Shown here piece after piece: positions 43,432 to 51,478 of a DNA stretch of 64,000 nt. The translations under genes were made by a program, and so were the position numbers. The DNA is taken from assembly GCA_029558835.1 (NCBI GenBank), contig JAKQDH010000069.1, forward strand, positions 62,001-126,000. The letters are read 5' to 3'. Position 1 is the first letter of the stretch, and each line of letters starts with the position of its first letter. The notes beneath the pieces were generated by a model. It was not told the origin of the DNA and made no database searches. It was given only the letters and a program-made list of their open reading frames with translations. This DNA comes from Planctomycetota bacterium. GTDB taxonomy: Bacteria > Planctomycetota > Phycisphaerae > UBA1845.

Positions 43432-44481
43432 ATGAGTGCCATCACGGATTTGCTGGGGAACGACGCGGAGAAGCTGCTGAACCACAAGTGTACGACGATC
43501 GACAAGTCGTTGCTGACGCCACCGGGCGGGGATTACCTGGACCGGGTGTTCGCGCAGACCGACCGGTCGGTGCCGGTGCTGCGGAACATGCAGGCCATCA
43601 TGAACACGGGGCGGCTCGCGGGTACCGGGTACCTGTCGATCCTGCCCGTCGATCAAGGAATCGAACATAGCGCTGGCGCGTCGTTTGCGCCGAACCCGGC
43701 TTACTTCGACCCGGAGAACATCGTCAAGTTGGCGATCGAGGGCGGCTGCAACGCGGTGGCCTCGACGCTGGGGGTGCTGGGCGCGGTCGCCCGCAAGTAC
43801 GCGCCGAGAATACCGTTCCTGCTGAAGCTGAACCACAACGAGCTGCTGACGTACCCGAACAAGTACGACCAGGTGATGTTTGCGCACGTGCAGCAGGCGG
43901 CGGACATGGGCTGTGCGGCCGTCGGGGCAACGATCTACTTCGGATCGGACGAGTCCAGCCGGCAGATTCAGGAGGTCAGCGAGGCTTTTGCGCTGGCGCA
44001 TCAGCTTGGGATGGTCACCGTGCTGTGGTGCTACCTGCGCAACAACGCGTTCAAGAAGGACGGGGTGGACTACCACGTTTCGTCCGACCTGACGAGCCAG
44101 GCGAATCACCTCGGGGTGACGCTGGAAGCGGACATCATCAAGCAGAAGCAGGCGGAGAACAACAACGGCTTCACGGCCATCAACTTCGGCAAGACGAGCA
44201 AGCTGGTGTACGAGAAGCTCACCAGCAACCACCCGATCGACCTGACGCGGTACCAGGTGGCCGGCTGCTACATGGGCCGCATCGGGCTCATCAACTCCGG
44301 CGGCGCTTCGGGGCAGAATGACTTCGCGGAGGCGGCCCGCACCGCGGTGATCAACAAGCGTGCGGGCGGCATGGGCCTGATCTCCGGTCGCAAGGCGTTC
44401 CAGCGCCCGATGGAGGAGGGGGTGAAGCTGTTGCACGTGATTCAGGACGTGTACAAGGACAAGTCGATCACGCTGGCGTAA
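43432..44481 (+). CDS. Class I fructose-bisphosphate aldolase (DhnA/archaeal type)
   Basis: Cleaves fructose-1,6-bisphosphate to two triose phosphates through a lysine Schiff base; 349 aa from the ATG at 43432. The class I DhnA-type pattern is clear: '[45 protein letters not shown]', '[12 protein letters not shown]', '[17 protein letters not shown]', '[12 protein letters not shown]' and '[39 protein letters not shown]'. A longer upstream frame runs through tandem repeats and is not coding. Confidence 0.94.
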   Translation: MSAITDLLGNDAEKLLNHKCTTIDKSLLTPPGGDYLDRVFAQTDRSVPVLRNMQAIMNTGRLAGTGYLSILPVDQGIEHSAGASFAPNPAYFDPENIVKLAIEGGCNAVASTLGVLGAVARKYAPRIPFLLKLNHNELLTYPNKYDQVMFAHVQQAADMGCAAVGATIYFGSDESSRQIQEVSEAFALAHQLGMVTVLWCYLRNNAFKKDGVDYHVSSDLTSQANHLGVTLEADIIKQKQAENNNGFTAINFGKTSKLVYEKLTSNHPIDLTRYQVAGCYMGRIGLINSGGASGQNDFAEAARTAVINKRAGGMGLISGRKAFQRPMEEGVKLLHVIQDVYKDKSITLA

Positions 44482-44629
44482 ACGGTCGCTGACGGTTCCC
44501 GTCGGCGAGCGGCAGTGCCAACGAACGCCGGCATCACCGAGCGGGGTCTTTGCTGCGCGCAAGCTGGTCGGCGGGCGGGGTGGGCCTGGGTGATAAGCAT
44601 CGACGTGGTGTCAGAGGGGAGGGCATTTC

Positions 44630-46495
44630 ATGGGTGTGCCACAAGTCTACAGGCTGGGAGCAGGTGGTGTTGTCGTCGGACTGCTGTGCGTGGCAGGGTG
44701 TTGTCCGAGTTTCATCGCGTGTGAAGACTCGCCCGCCCCGTATTCCCCATCGATCGACAGCGACAGCGACGGCGTGCGGGATCCCACTGACTCATGCCCG
44801 GGAACGCCGCCGGGCGACCCGGTTGATGCCAACGGATGCTCCGTCAGCCAGCGCGGCACGGACGACGATGGGGTCTCGGCCGCGGACGATCTATGTCCCC
44901 AAACGCCGTCCGGAGAGGACGTCGACGCGAACGGCTGCTCCGCAAGCCAGCGCGACACCGATGCGGACGGGGTCGTCGACGCCGGTGACAACTGTCCGGA
45001 TGCGGCGAATCCGGGCCAGGCGGATGCCGACGGCAACGGTGTCGGGGATGAGTGCGACAAGGTGGTTCTGACCGTGGTTGGAGGTTCGGGATCGGGGCCC
45101 TATGCCCGTGGCGCGTCGATTCAGGTTGCCGCGCAGGTACCGGTGGGCAAGAGATTCAATCAATGGACCGGCGACGTGGCGCGTCTTGGCGACGTCTATG
45201 CCGCGACGACCACGCTTCAACTGAGCGATGAGGCAACGATCACGGCCACGTTCTTTGAGTGGCCTGCGGTTTCCTGCAAGGTCCACGGCGTCGACTTCGG
45301 CCCCTTCGTTCGTCCGGGGCAGAACCCGGATCAGGGTGGTACGGTTGGGTTTGATCAGGTCCGGGAACTGATAGCGGCGATGGGCCCCTACGTGGAATGG
45401 ATCAGAACCTATGGGTGCTCACTGGGGGTGGAGGAAGCTCCAGCGATTGCCAGGTCCTTCGGGCTGAAGGTGGCCGTTGGGGTATGGATTGGGAAGGACG
45501 CGAGCGCCAATGAAAGAGAGATCAACGCGGCCGTCACCATCGCCAACGCCGGGAATGCCGATTTGATCATCGTGGGCAGCGAGGCGCTATTGCGCGCTGA
45601 CGTGACGGCGGCACAGCTCGTGGATTACATCGAGGCCGTGAAGTCCGGGGTTTCAGGAGTACCGGTGGGTGCGTCCGACGCCTGGTCGGCGTTGCTTGCC
45701 AACCCGACTGTCATGGAGGCCGGCGATGTTGTGATTGCCAACTTCTATCCCTACTGGGAGGGTATATCGCTCGATACGGCGCTCTCGACGCTCAACCAAC
45801 AATACGACCAGTTGACGCACGCCACGACCAAGAGCGTCATGGTGGGAGAAACGGGCTGGCCCAGTGGGGGCAACGCCGTTGGAGCGGCGGTGCCGGGGCC
45901 GGATAACGCGGCATTCTATTTCAAGAACTTCATTTCCTGGGCCGAGGACCGAGACGTTGACTACTTCTACTTCGAGGCATTCGATGAGCCCTGGAAGGAA
46001 GCGAATGAGGGCCCCCAGGGAAAGGCATGGGGAGTGTTCACCTCTGCGGGGGTGATGAAGACCGGGATGCTCGGGGTGTTCGACTGTGAACGGCTCGATG
46101 ACAACTGGTCCGGTGCAGGTTGTCGCCTGGATGACCCCACCCTGCGTCTTACCTATGTGCCAGCCCCGGGAAGCTGCGGAGCTCCGGACGACGTCATGCA
46201 GGGACAGGTGTGCCACGTGGACACCGCCACGCACATCCTGGCCGTGTACATCCGGGTGGGAAGCGGTTGGTGGACCAAGCCGTACTGGGACCGCCCCGTT
46301 ACTACGATCGGAAGCGGGGGTGGCTGGGAATGCGACATCTGTACGGGAGGAACCGACGGGCAGGCGAATCGAGTGGCGGTATTCCTGCTGCCATCCAGTT
46401 TTGAGGTCCCCTTGCTGAGGGGAGGGACAAGCTTGCCGTCCGACCTGTACAGCAACGCCGTGGGCTACGTCGAAGCGGACCGAGCACAACCATAG
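44630..46495 (+). CDS. Lipoprotein with TSP3 repeats, B-repeat and GH17-type glucanase domain
   Basis: 621 aa with lipobox 'VAGC' at Cys24. Residues 41-143 contain three or more acidic calcium-binding thrombospondin type-3-like repeats ('DSDSDGVRDPTDSCPGTPPG', 'TDADGVVDAGDNCPDAANPG'). Residues 145-208 look like a B-repeat ('GKRFNQWTGDVARLGDVYAA'). Residues about 217-475 are a glycoside hydrolase family 17-type barrel, a family cleaving beta-1,3-glucans, with the likely acid/base Glu318 ('IVGSEAL') and nucleophile Glu407 ('MVGETGWPSGGN'), plus 'YFYFEAFDEPWK'. The last 120 residues are Cys-rich and unknown. A cell-surface glucanase is a reasonable guess. Confidence 0.85.
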   Translation: MGVPQVYRLGAGGVVVGLLCVAGCCPSFIACEDSPAPYSPSIDSDSDGVRDPTDSCPGTPPGDPVDANGCSVSQRGTDDDGVSAADDLCPQTPSGEDVDANGCSASQRDTDADGVVDAGDNCPDAANPGQADADGNGVGDECDKVVLTVVGGSGSGPYARGASIQVAAQVPVGKRFNQWTGDVARLGDVYAATTTLQLSDEATITATFFEWPAVSCKVHGVDFGPFVRPGQNPDQGGTVGFDQVRELIAAMGPYVEWIRTYGCSLGVEEAPAIARSFGLKVAVGVWIGKDASANEREINAAVTIANAGNADLIIVGSEALLRADVTAAQLVDYIEAVKSGVSGVPVGASDAWSALLANPTVMEAGDVVIANFYPYWEGISLDTALSTLNQQYDQLTHATTKSVMVGETGWPSGGNAVGAAVPGPDNAAFYFKNFISWAEDRDVDYFYFEAFDEPWKEANEGPQGKAWGVFTSAGVMKTGMLGVFDCERLDDNWSGAGCRLDDPTLRLTYVPAPGSCGAPDDVMQGQVCHVDTATHILAVYIRVGSGWWTKPYWDRPVTTIGSGGGWECDICTGGTDGQANRVAVFLLPSSFEVPLLRGGTSLPSDLYSNAVGYVEADRAQP

Positions 46496-46528
46496 AGTCC
46501 GCGGGTGCCAGAGGAGCGGGGAGAAGGT

Positions 46529-46560
46529 GCGGGCAGCCTCAGGGAATTGAGGCTGCCCGC
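46529..46560 (+). terminator. Perfect 13-bp hairpin after the GH17 gene
   Basis: GCGGGCAGCCTCA pairs perfectly with TGAGGCTGCCCGC over a 6-nt loop, 33 nt after the stop codon. A weakly T-rich stretch follows (GTTGTGTC). It also lies downstream of the convergent TlpA-like gene and could stop both. Confidence 0.8.
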
Positions 46561-46599
46561 GTTGTGTCGGTTCTGCGTCAACCGTCCGCCAGCCGACCC

Positions 46600-46761
46600 C
46601 GCGCGGGCTCAAGCCCGCGGCTTGACCGAGGACCCCGCGTGGGCTCAAGCCGGGTATGTACCCGGCGTGTACCGCGTGGCGGGTGGGCACGTTCGCGCAC
46701 CAGGGGGACCTGGGCTTCCGCCGCCCTCGCCGCTGCCCCTCTCCCGGGGGGAGAGGGGTCC
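46600..46761. repeat. Palindrome cluster between converging genes
   Basis: 46603-46618 (GCGGGCT-CA-AGCCCGC), a partial second copy of the surrounding GACCCCGCG(C/T)GGGCTCAAGC at 46631-46650, and 46650-46665 (CCGGGTA-TG-TACCCGG). 46722-46761 is a REP-like element (CTGCCCCTCTCCCGG / CCGGGGGGAGAGGGG). No gene is seen. Confidence 0.7.
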
Positions 46762-46781
46762 AGACGCGGCAAGCCTGCGGC

Positions 46782-47534
46782 CTACGATCCGGCGGGGAAG
46801 TCCGCGCGGGTTTTGCCGGCCAGCAGTATGTCCAGTTCGGCGGCGATGGTCTTGTCGAGGCCTTCCTTGGCGCCGATGTGGACGGCCTCGATGGTGCCGT
46901 CCTTGCCGACGACGAACAGGGTGGGGAAACTCTGCACCTTGTAGTCACCGGCGACCTTACGGGTGTCGTTGTCGGCCGTGGTCATGGTCATCGGCATGGT
47001 GAGCTTGGCTTCGTTGTACTGCTGGAGGCTCTGCTCTTCGGTCTTGGCCCGCTTGTTCTTCTCGGGATCGCCGCGGTCGTCGAGGTTGATGGCGAGGACA
47101 TCCACGCCCTTGTCCTTGTAGCTCTGGTAGACGGTCTCGATCCACGGTTGCGCTTTCCGGCAGAAGCCGCACCAGGAGGCGTAGCAGAAGACGACCTGGG
47201 GCTTACCGGGGTTGCCGCCGATCTTCATTTCCTTGCCGTCGATCGTCTTGAAGGTGTACTCCGGGGCGGGCTTGCCGACGAGTTGGGCCGCAGGCCGCGG
47301 CTGGGGCTGGGCGGGCTGCTGGGCCGACCGCATCTGGGCGAGCGCCTGCTGAAGCTGCTCGCGCATGGCCTGCATTTCCCGCTTGAGCCCGTCCAGTTCC
47401 GTCCGCAGCTCCTGCTGGGCCTGCTCCAATTGCTTGATCTGGCTGGCGGTGTCCGCCTGCTGAGCACTGGCAGGGGTGCCGACCGCCAAGCCGCACGCCA
47501 CGATCGCCGCGAGAATCCCGAACGACAACTTCAT
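46782..47534 (-). CDS. Secreted thioredoxin-like (TlpA/AhpC-type) protein with coiled-coil linker
   Basis: 250 aa from the ATG at 47534 with an AGGAG site. A signal peptide (AAIVACGLAVGTPASAQ) is followed by a coiled-coil (about 27-70, 'QIKQLEQAQQELRTELDGLK'), a Pro/Gln linker and a redoxin domain from about 88. The active site is WCGFC at 121-125 ('CYASWCGFCRKAQPW'), then 'VDVLAINLDD' and the cis-Pro 'SFPTLFVV'. It probably reduces disulphides outside the cytoplasm. It stands alone, divergent from the DUF362 gene. Confidence 0.87.
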   Translation of the reverse strand: MKLSFGILAAIVACGLAVGTPASAQQADTASQIKQLEQAQQELRTELDGLKREMQAMREQLQQALAQMRSAQQPAQPQPRPAAQLVGKPAPEYTFKTIDGKEMKIGGNPGKPQVVFCYASWCGFCRKAQPWIETVYQSYKDKGVDVLAINLDDRGDPEKNKRAKTEEQSLQQYNEAKLTMPMTMTTADNDTRKVAGDYKVQSFPTLFVVGKDGTIEAVHIGAKEGLDKTIAAELDILLAGKTRADFPAGS

Positions 47535-47991
47535 TTGAGGTCTCCTGGTTATACCCACGGGTGTGAAGCCCGTCTTCTTGCCGCACAACCGGCTGGAACA
47601 GGCAGCAAGGATACCCGAAGCTGGGCGGCGGTCCAACGGCGGCGGCGGACGCGGACGGCCCGTGGCCGGGACGCTCGAGCGTTCCAGGGTTTGCGGTGGC
47701 CGGCGGTCCGCGCCGGGCCAGGGGGCCGCTGGGGGCTGATCGCGAGGGGTCTGCCCAAGGGGGAGCCCCTGGGTGGCCGCTGTGTATCATGCTGGTAACA
47801 AGGCGGCGTGGTGCGCGGGTGAGCGTATCGGGTCGGAGGACACGTCGAGGTGGGGGGCCGCGCGGGGGGTTACGGTTGCCGGCCGGACGGAAGTGGCGTA
47901 GAGTGTGCCGGTCGTGGTGCGGGCCGGCGGGCAACGCACGCCGTGGGGCGTCACCACCAGCCCGCGCGTTCCTACCCCTGCGGTGAGCACC
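47535..47991. other. Divergent intergenic region, no gene seen
   Basis: GC-rich sequence between the TlpA-like and DUF362 genes. I find no palindrome or motif strong enough to name; promoters for both genes are expected here. Confidence 0.45.
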
Positions 47992-49203
47992 ATGGATTCC
48001 CATCAACTTCCGGAGATCGGATGGACGGCGGCGGTAAGTCGAAGGCGGTTCCTGCAGCTCGGGGCGGCTGGTGCCGGCCTGCTGCTGGGCACGCCGCACG
48101 CATGGGCGCAGCAGGCGGCCCAGCCCACGCCGCCGGCAAAGCCGAAGACCAACCTCGAGGATGCCCTGAAGGTTCCGCGCACGAAGTACTCGCTGCCCGG
48201 CTTGTTTCCGGGCAAGGTCGTGCAGGTCGAGGACGCGGCGGTCATCGCCGACGGGCGGTTCGTTCCCAGCGTCGTCGAGAAGATGTTCGCCCGCGGTGTG
48301 CAGGAGCTGACCGGGCAGAACATGCAGGAGAGTTTCAAGCTGCTGTTCGGCAAGGACGACATCGTCGGCATCAAGGTCAACCCGGTGGGGCCGGGATTGA
48401 TGAGCACGCGGCTCGAGCTGGTGCAGGCGATCATCGACTGGCTGACGGGCAACGGCATCGCCCGGCAGAACATCGTCATCTGGGACCGCTTCGACTTCAT
48501 GCTCACCGATGCGGGCTTCACGGCCGCGCGTTTCCCGGGGGTGAAGATCGAGGGCCTGCAAACGATGGTCGAGGACCTGCCGGAGGGTGAGAACGCGGAC
48601 CACAGTCGCTGGCTGGACAAGGACGGCAACCACGTCAGCGCGCCGAACTTCGACCGGGAGGTGTTCTACTGGGCGGACGTGGAAGGGCCCAAGGACCTGC
48701 CGTACCTGAACCAGCACGTGTTCAACGGCAAGCACTCCTACTTCGGCAAGCTGCTCACGCAGCGGATGACGAAGCTCATCAACGTGCCGGTGTTCAAGAA
48801 CACGGGCAACGGCATCTCGATGGCCACCAAGAACCTGGGTTACGGGGCGATCTGCAACACGAACCGGCTGCACCAGCCGCTGTTTTTCGACGTGTGCACG
48901 GAAGTGCTGGCGTTCCCCGTGATGCGCGACAAGCTGGTGCTCAACGTGACCGACGGGCTGCGGGGTCAGTACGACGGCGGGCCGATGCCGGCCGCCCAGT
49001 TCACTTACGACTACCGGAACCTCTTCTTCGCGACCGACCCGTTCGCGCTCGACTCGGTGTGTCACGGGTTGATGGTTCAGAAGCGCAAGGAAGCCGGCGT
49101 CAGAGTCGACGAGCATCCCAAGTACACTGAGTATCTGCGGTACGCAGAGAAGCTGGGGCTGGGGTTGGTGGACCCGGCCAAGGTGAAGGTGCTGCATGCG
49201 TAG
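47992..49203 (+). CDS. Tat-exported DUF362-like protein
   Basis: 403 aa from the ATG at 47992. A twin-arginine signal is present ('SRRRFLQLGAAGAGLLLG'), so the protein is probably exported folded. 'DDIVGIKVNPVGPGLMSTRLELVQAIIDWL' and 'IVIWDRFDFMLTDAGF' match DUF362, and 'YDYRNLFFATDPFALDSVC' near the C-terminus also occurs in the family. DUF362 proteins are linked to iron-sulphur and redox functions, but no activity is firmly assigned. The next gene follows 340 bp later. Confidence 0.83.
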   Translation: MDSHQLPEIGWTAAVSRRRFLQLGAAGAGLLLGTPHAWAQQAAQPTPPAKPKTNLEDALKVPRTKYSLPGLFPGKVVQVEDAAVIADGRFVPSVVEKMFARGVQELTGQNMQESFKLLFGKDDIVGIKVNPVGPGLMSTRLELVQAIIDWLTGNGIARQNIVIWDRFDFMLTDAGFTAARFPGVKIEGLQTMVEDLPEGENADHSRWLDKDGNHVSAPNFDREVFYWADVEGPKDLPYLNQHVFNGKHSYFGKLLTQRMTKLINVPVFKNTGNGISMATKNLGYGAICNTNRLHQPLFFDVCTEVLAFPVMRDKLVLNVTDGLRGQYDGGPMPAAQFTYDYRNLFFATDPFALDSVCHGLMVQKRKEAGVRVDEHPKYTEYLRYAEKLGLGLVDPAKVKVLHA

Positions 49204-49314
49204 GCCGCGGGGGGAACCCCGGTTGGTCCGGTCTGCGCCGGGCGCTTCGAGCTGTGACCTGCGACCCCGCGATCCGAACCGCGAGCGTGCGGCCTCCGGT
49301 GGTGGGATTCGCTT

Positions 49315-49462
49315 GCCCTCCGAGCGAGAAGAGAGAGGAGGAAGAAGGTGGGCTCCAGGGCCTGAAGGCTCTGGCAATGCTCGTTCGCCCTCCGGGCGAA
49401 GGAGAGTACGGGCTCTGTGCCCGGAGGGCGCACGGTGGTTGCCAGGGACTTCGAGTCCCTGG
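49315..49462. repeat. Array of four or more short hairpins in about 150 bp
   Basis: CCAGGGCC-TGAA-GGCTCTGG (49355-49374), TTCGCCC-TCC-GGGCGAA (49384-49400), GGGC-TCTGT-GCCC (49410-49422) and CCAGGGACT-TCG-AGTCCCTGG (49442-49462). The stretch 'GCCCTCCGRGCGARRRGAG' occurs twice (49315 and 49387), so the array looks like a degenerate duplication. It lies between the DUF362 and DUF6599-like genes. Confidence 0.75.
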
Positions 49463-49543
49463 TGGGCGGATCGCTCTTTCTTCTCTTCTCTGAACCCCGC
49501 CCGGAGCGCGGACGACCGGTGTCCAGGACTTCATAGGTGCACG

Positions 49544-50539
49544 ATGCGGGTGGCGGTTCGCCCGTTGCCGCGTGTCTGCAAGCGGCGAGCAAGGGCATTC
49601 CGCGGAGCCCATGTGGCGGGCATCGTGCTCGCGCTGCTGGTACTCAGCACACTGCCCGGCTGTCGGTGGGGCGGCGGTGTGTCGGTGGCACCACGGGCCC
49701 AAGAGCTGCAGCAATCCCCCGTGTCCTGCCTCGGACTCTGTCCGGATGCCCCTGGCCCGGAATGGACGCGTGCGGAGCGAGCGCGACGCTTCATCGGACA
49801 GGACCTGTTCAATCACATCGACGGGGCGGCCGAGGTCTTCCTGGAGATGGGCTTTCGGGAGGTGGCCGTGCAGCGCTACGCGAAGGCCGACGCGACGCTG
49901 ACCCTCGAAGTTTACGAGATGACAACGCCGACGGCCGCGCGCGGGATGTACCTGAGCCTCCGCGGCCGGGGCACACCGGTGGAAGGTGTGGTCGGGCGGA
50001 ACTTCGGCAACCCGTTCCAGGTCGTGGCCCAGAAGGACCGCTACTTCATCCAGATCAACAACCCCGGCGGCGACGAGAAGCGCCTGTCATCCATGATCCG
50101 AGTCGTCAATGATGTGCAGGCGGCCATACCGGACGACGGCGTGGTGCCCGTGCTGGACCTGCTGCCGGCGCCGGGGCTGGTGCCCGGCTCGGAGGTGGTC
50201 GTTTGCGGTCCGTACACGCTGCAAGGCGTCTTCACGCTCGGCGAGGGCGACGTCCTGCTGATGCAAGGTAAGACCATTGGCGTCGCAGGTGATTACGAGA
50301 CGCCGGCGGCCGGTAGCTTCACTCGTCTGATCGTCCAGTACGCGAACCCGGAGGCAGCGCAGGCGGCCTACGCCTCCCTGGCGCAGCATCTTGATCCGTA
50401 CCTGGTGGTTCTCCACCGGGATGAGCGCGAACTCGTTTTCCGCGACGCGAACGGCAAGTACGGTGTAGCCGGCGTTGAGCGAGACCGGCTGGACATACGC
50501 GTCCGCCTGCAGCACAATCCGCGCGAGACGAGGCCGTAA
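49544..50539 (+). CDS. DUF6599-like lipoprotein
   Basis: 331 aa from the ATG at 49544. A lipoprotein signal ('GIVLALLVLSTLPGC') is followed by 'FIGQDLFNHIDGAAEVFLEMGFREVAVQRYAKADATLTLEVYEMTTPTAARGMYL', the pattern I associate with DUF6599 proteins (family call from memory). Function unknown. The long frame upstream of the start runs through the hairpin array and is not coding. Confidence 0.75.
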   Translation: MRVAVRPLPRVCKRRARAFRGAHVAGIVLALLVLSTLPGCRWGGGVSVAPRAQELQQSPVSCLGLCPDAPGPEWTRAERARRFIGQDLFNHIDGAAEVFLEMGFREVAVQRYAKADATLTLEVYEMTTPTAARGMYLSLRGRGTPVEGVVGRNFGNPFQVVAQKDRYFIQINNPGGDEKRLSSMIRVVNDVQAAIPDDGVVPVLDLLPAPGLVPGSEVVVCGPYTLQGVFTLGEGDVLLMQGKTIGVAGDYETPAAGSFTRLIVQYANPEAAQAAYASLAQHLDPYLVVLHRDERELVFRDANGKYGVAGVERDRLDIRVRLQHNPRETRP

Positions 50540-50626
50540 GTCGCGGGGCTCCATGGCCCGGTACCGCCCTGGCGACCGGGATTGCCGCCACTTCCTCGTG
50601 TGCGACGTTGCAACCGTGCCTGCCGC

Positions 50627-51241
50627 TCAACCGTGCAGGTAGTACTCCTTCACCCAGGCGGGCAGCTTGCCTTTCTCAGCCAGGATGCGAATGAGGTTCG
50701 GCACGCTCTCGAACTGGCGTGCGCTGCGTTCATATTCCTCCTTCGTGATCTCGGGCCGGCCAGCCAGGCCGAGCAGCAACTGGTTGCGATCGGCCATCAG
50801 TTGCCGCATCTTGGGACACCCGAAGGTCTCGCACTCCGCACACGAGCGAATGCCCTTCTCCTTCGCACAGGGACGAGCCTTGCAGAGCTCGTCCGCGATG
50901 GGGCCCTCGCTCTTGCAGCCGCGGCAGGGCTCCGACCCAGGGACTTTGTCCGGGGTGTAGTGCAGGCCGAAGAGCTTGTTCCAGCCCTCGATCATCTTGA
51001 GTCGCTCCTCCTTGTTCTCCGACCGGGCAGGGCAGGAGCGGCAGTTGTAGCCGCAGTAACCGACGAGCGGGTCGTCGGCGGGATTGGCGGGTGCAGGAGG
51101 CTGCTCGGCCTTCGGCTCGGACGCGGCCCGGGCTTCGAGGGCGGCCGGCACCAGACCGGCAAGGGCGGCCAGCTTGGCGCTGGTCAGCAGGAACTCCCGC
51201 CGCGGGGTCCGCGGCTGCTCATCTGTGGTGTGTTCAGGCAT
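50627..51241 (-). CDS. Tat-exported DUF3795-like cysteine-rich protein
   Basis: 204 aa. A twin-arginine signal is present ('PRREFLLTSAKLAALAGL'). The mature part has a dense set of Cys: 'GYCGYNCRSCPARSENK', 'CRGCKSEG', 'ELCKARPCAKEKGIRSCAECETFGCPKM'. This matches DUF3795, probable zinc or metal-binding proteins of unknown role. It is transcribed toward the DUF6599-like gene. Confidence 0.83.
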   Translation of the reverse strand: MPEHTTDEQPRTPRREFLLTSAKLAALAGLVPAALEARAASEPKAEQPPAPANPADDPLVGYCGYNCRSCPARSENKEERLKMIEGWNKLFGLHYTPDKVPGSEPCRGCKSEGPIADELCKARPCAKEKGIRSCAECETFGCPKMRQLMADRNQLLLGLAGRPEITKEEYERSARQFESVPNLIRILAEKGKLPAWVKEYYLHG

Positions 51242-51478
51242 GTGCTTCTCCCAGCGTGGAAACTGGCGGTGGGCGGCTCCGGTCGTCGGGGCTCACCGCC
51301 GGGCAGCTCTGGTTCTCCTATCCTAGCCCGGGCTTATTGCGGGCGTCTGCAAGGTAGTGTCAAATCCTGTCGGAACGCGTGGGCGCGGGCGAGGCGGTGG
51401 CGAGAAGCCGGCGCTACCTGCCCGTCGGTCGGGGATAGCGCGACCCGCGCGTTATCTATGAATGACGAGGAGAAACGC

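Noticed and set aside
49442..49462. TTCGAGTCC-type sequence as a tRNA T-arm
   Set aside because: It is a simple 9-bp hairpin with a 3-nt loop; no anticodon arm or acceptor stem can be drawn around it. I found no tRNA in the window.
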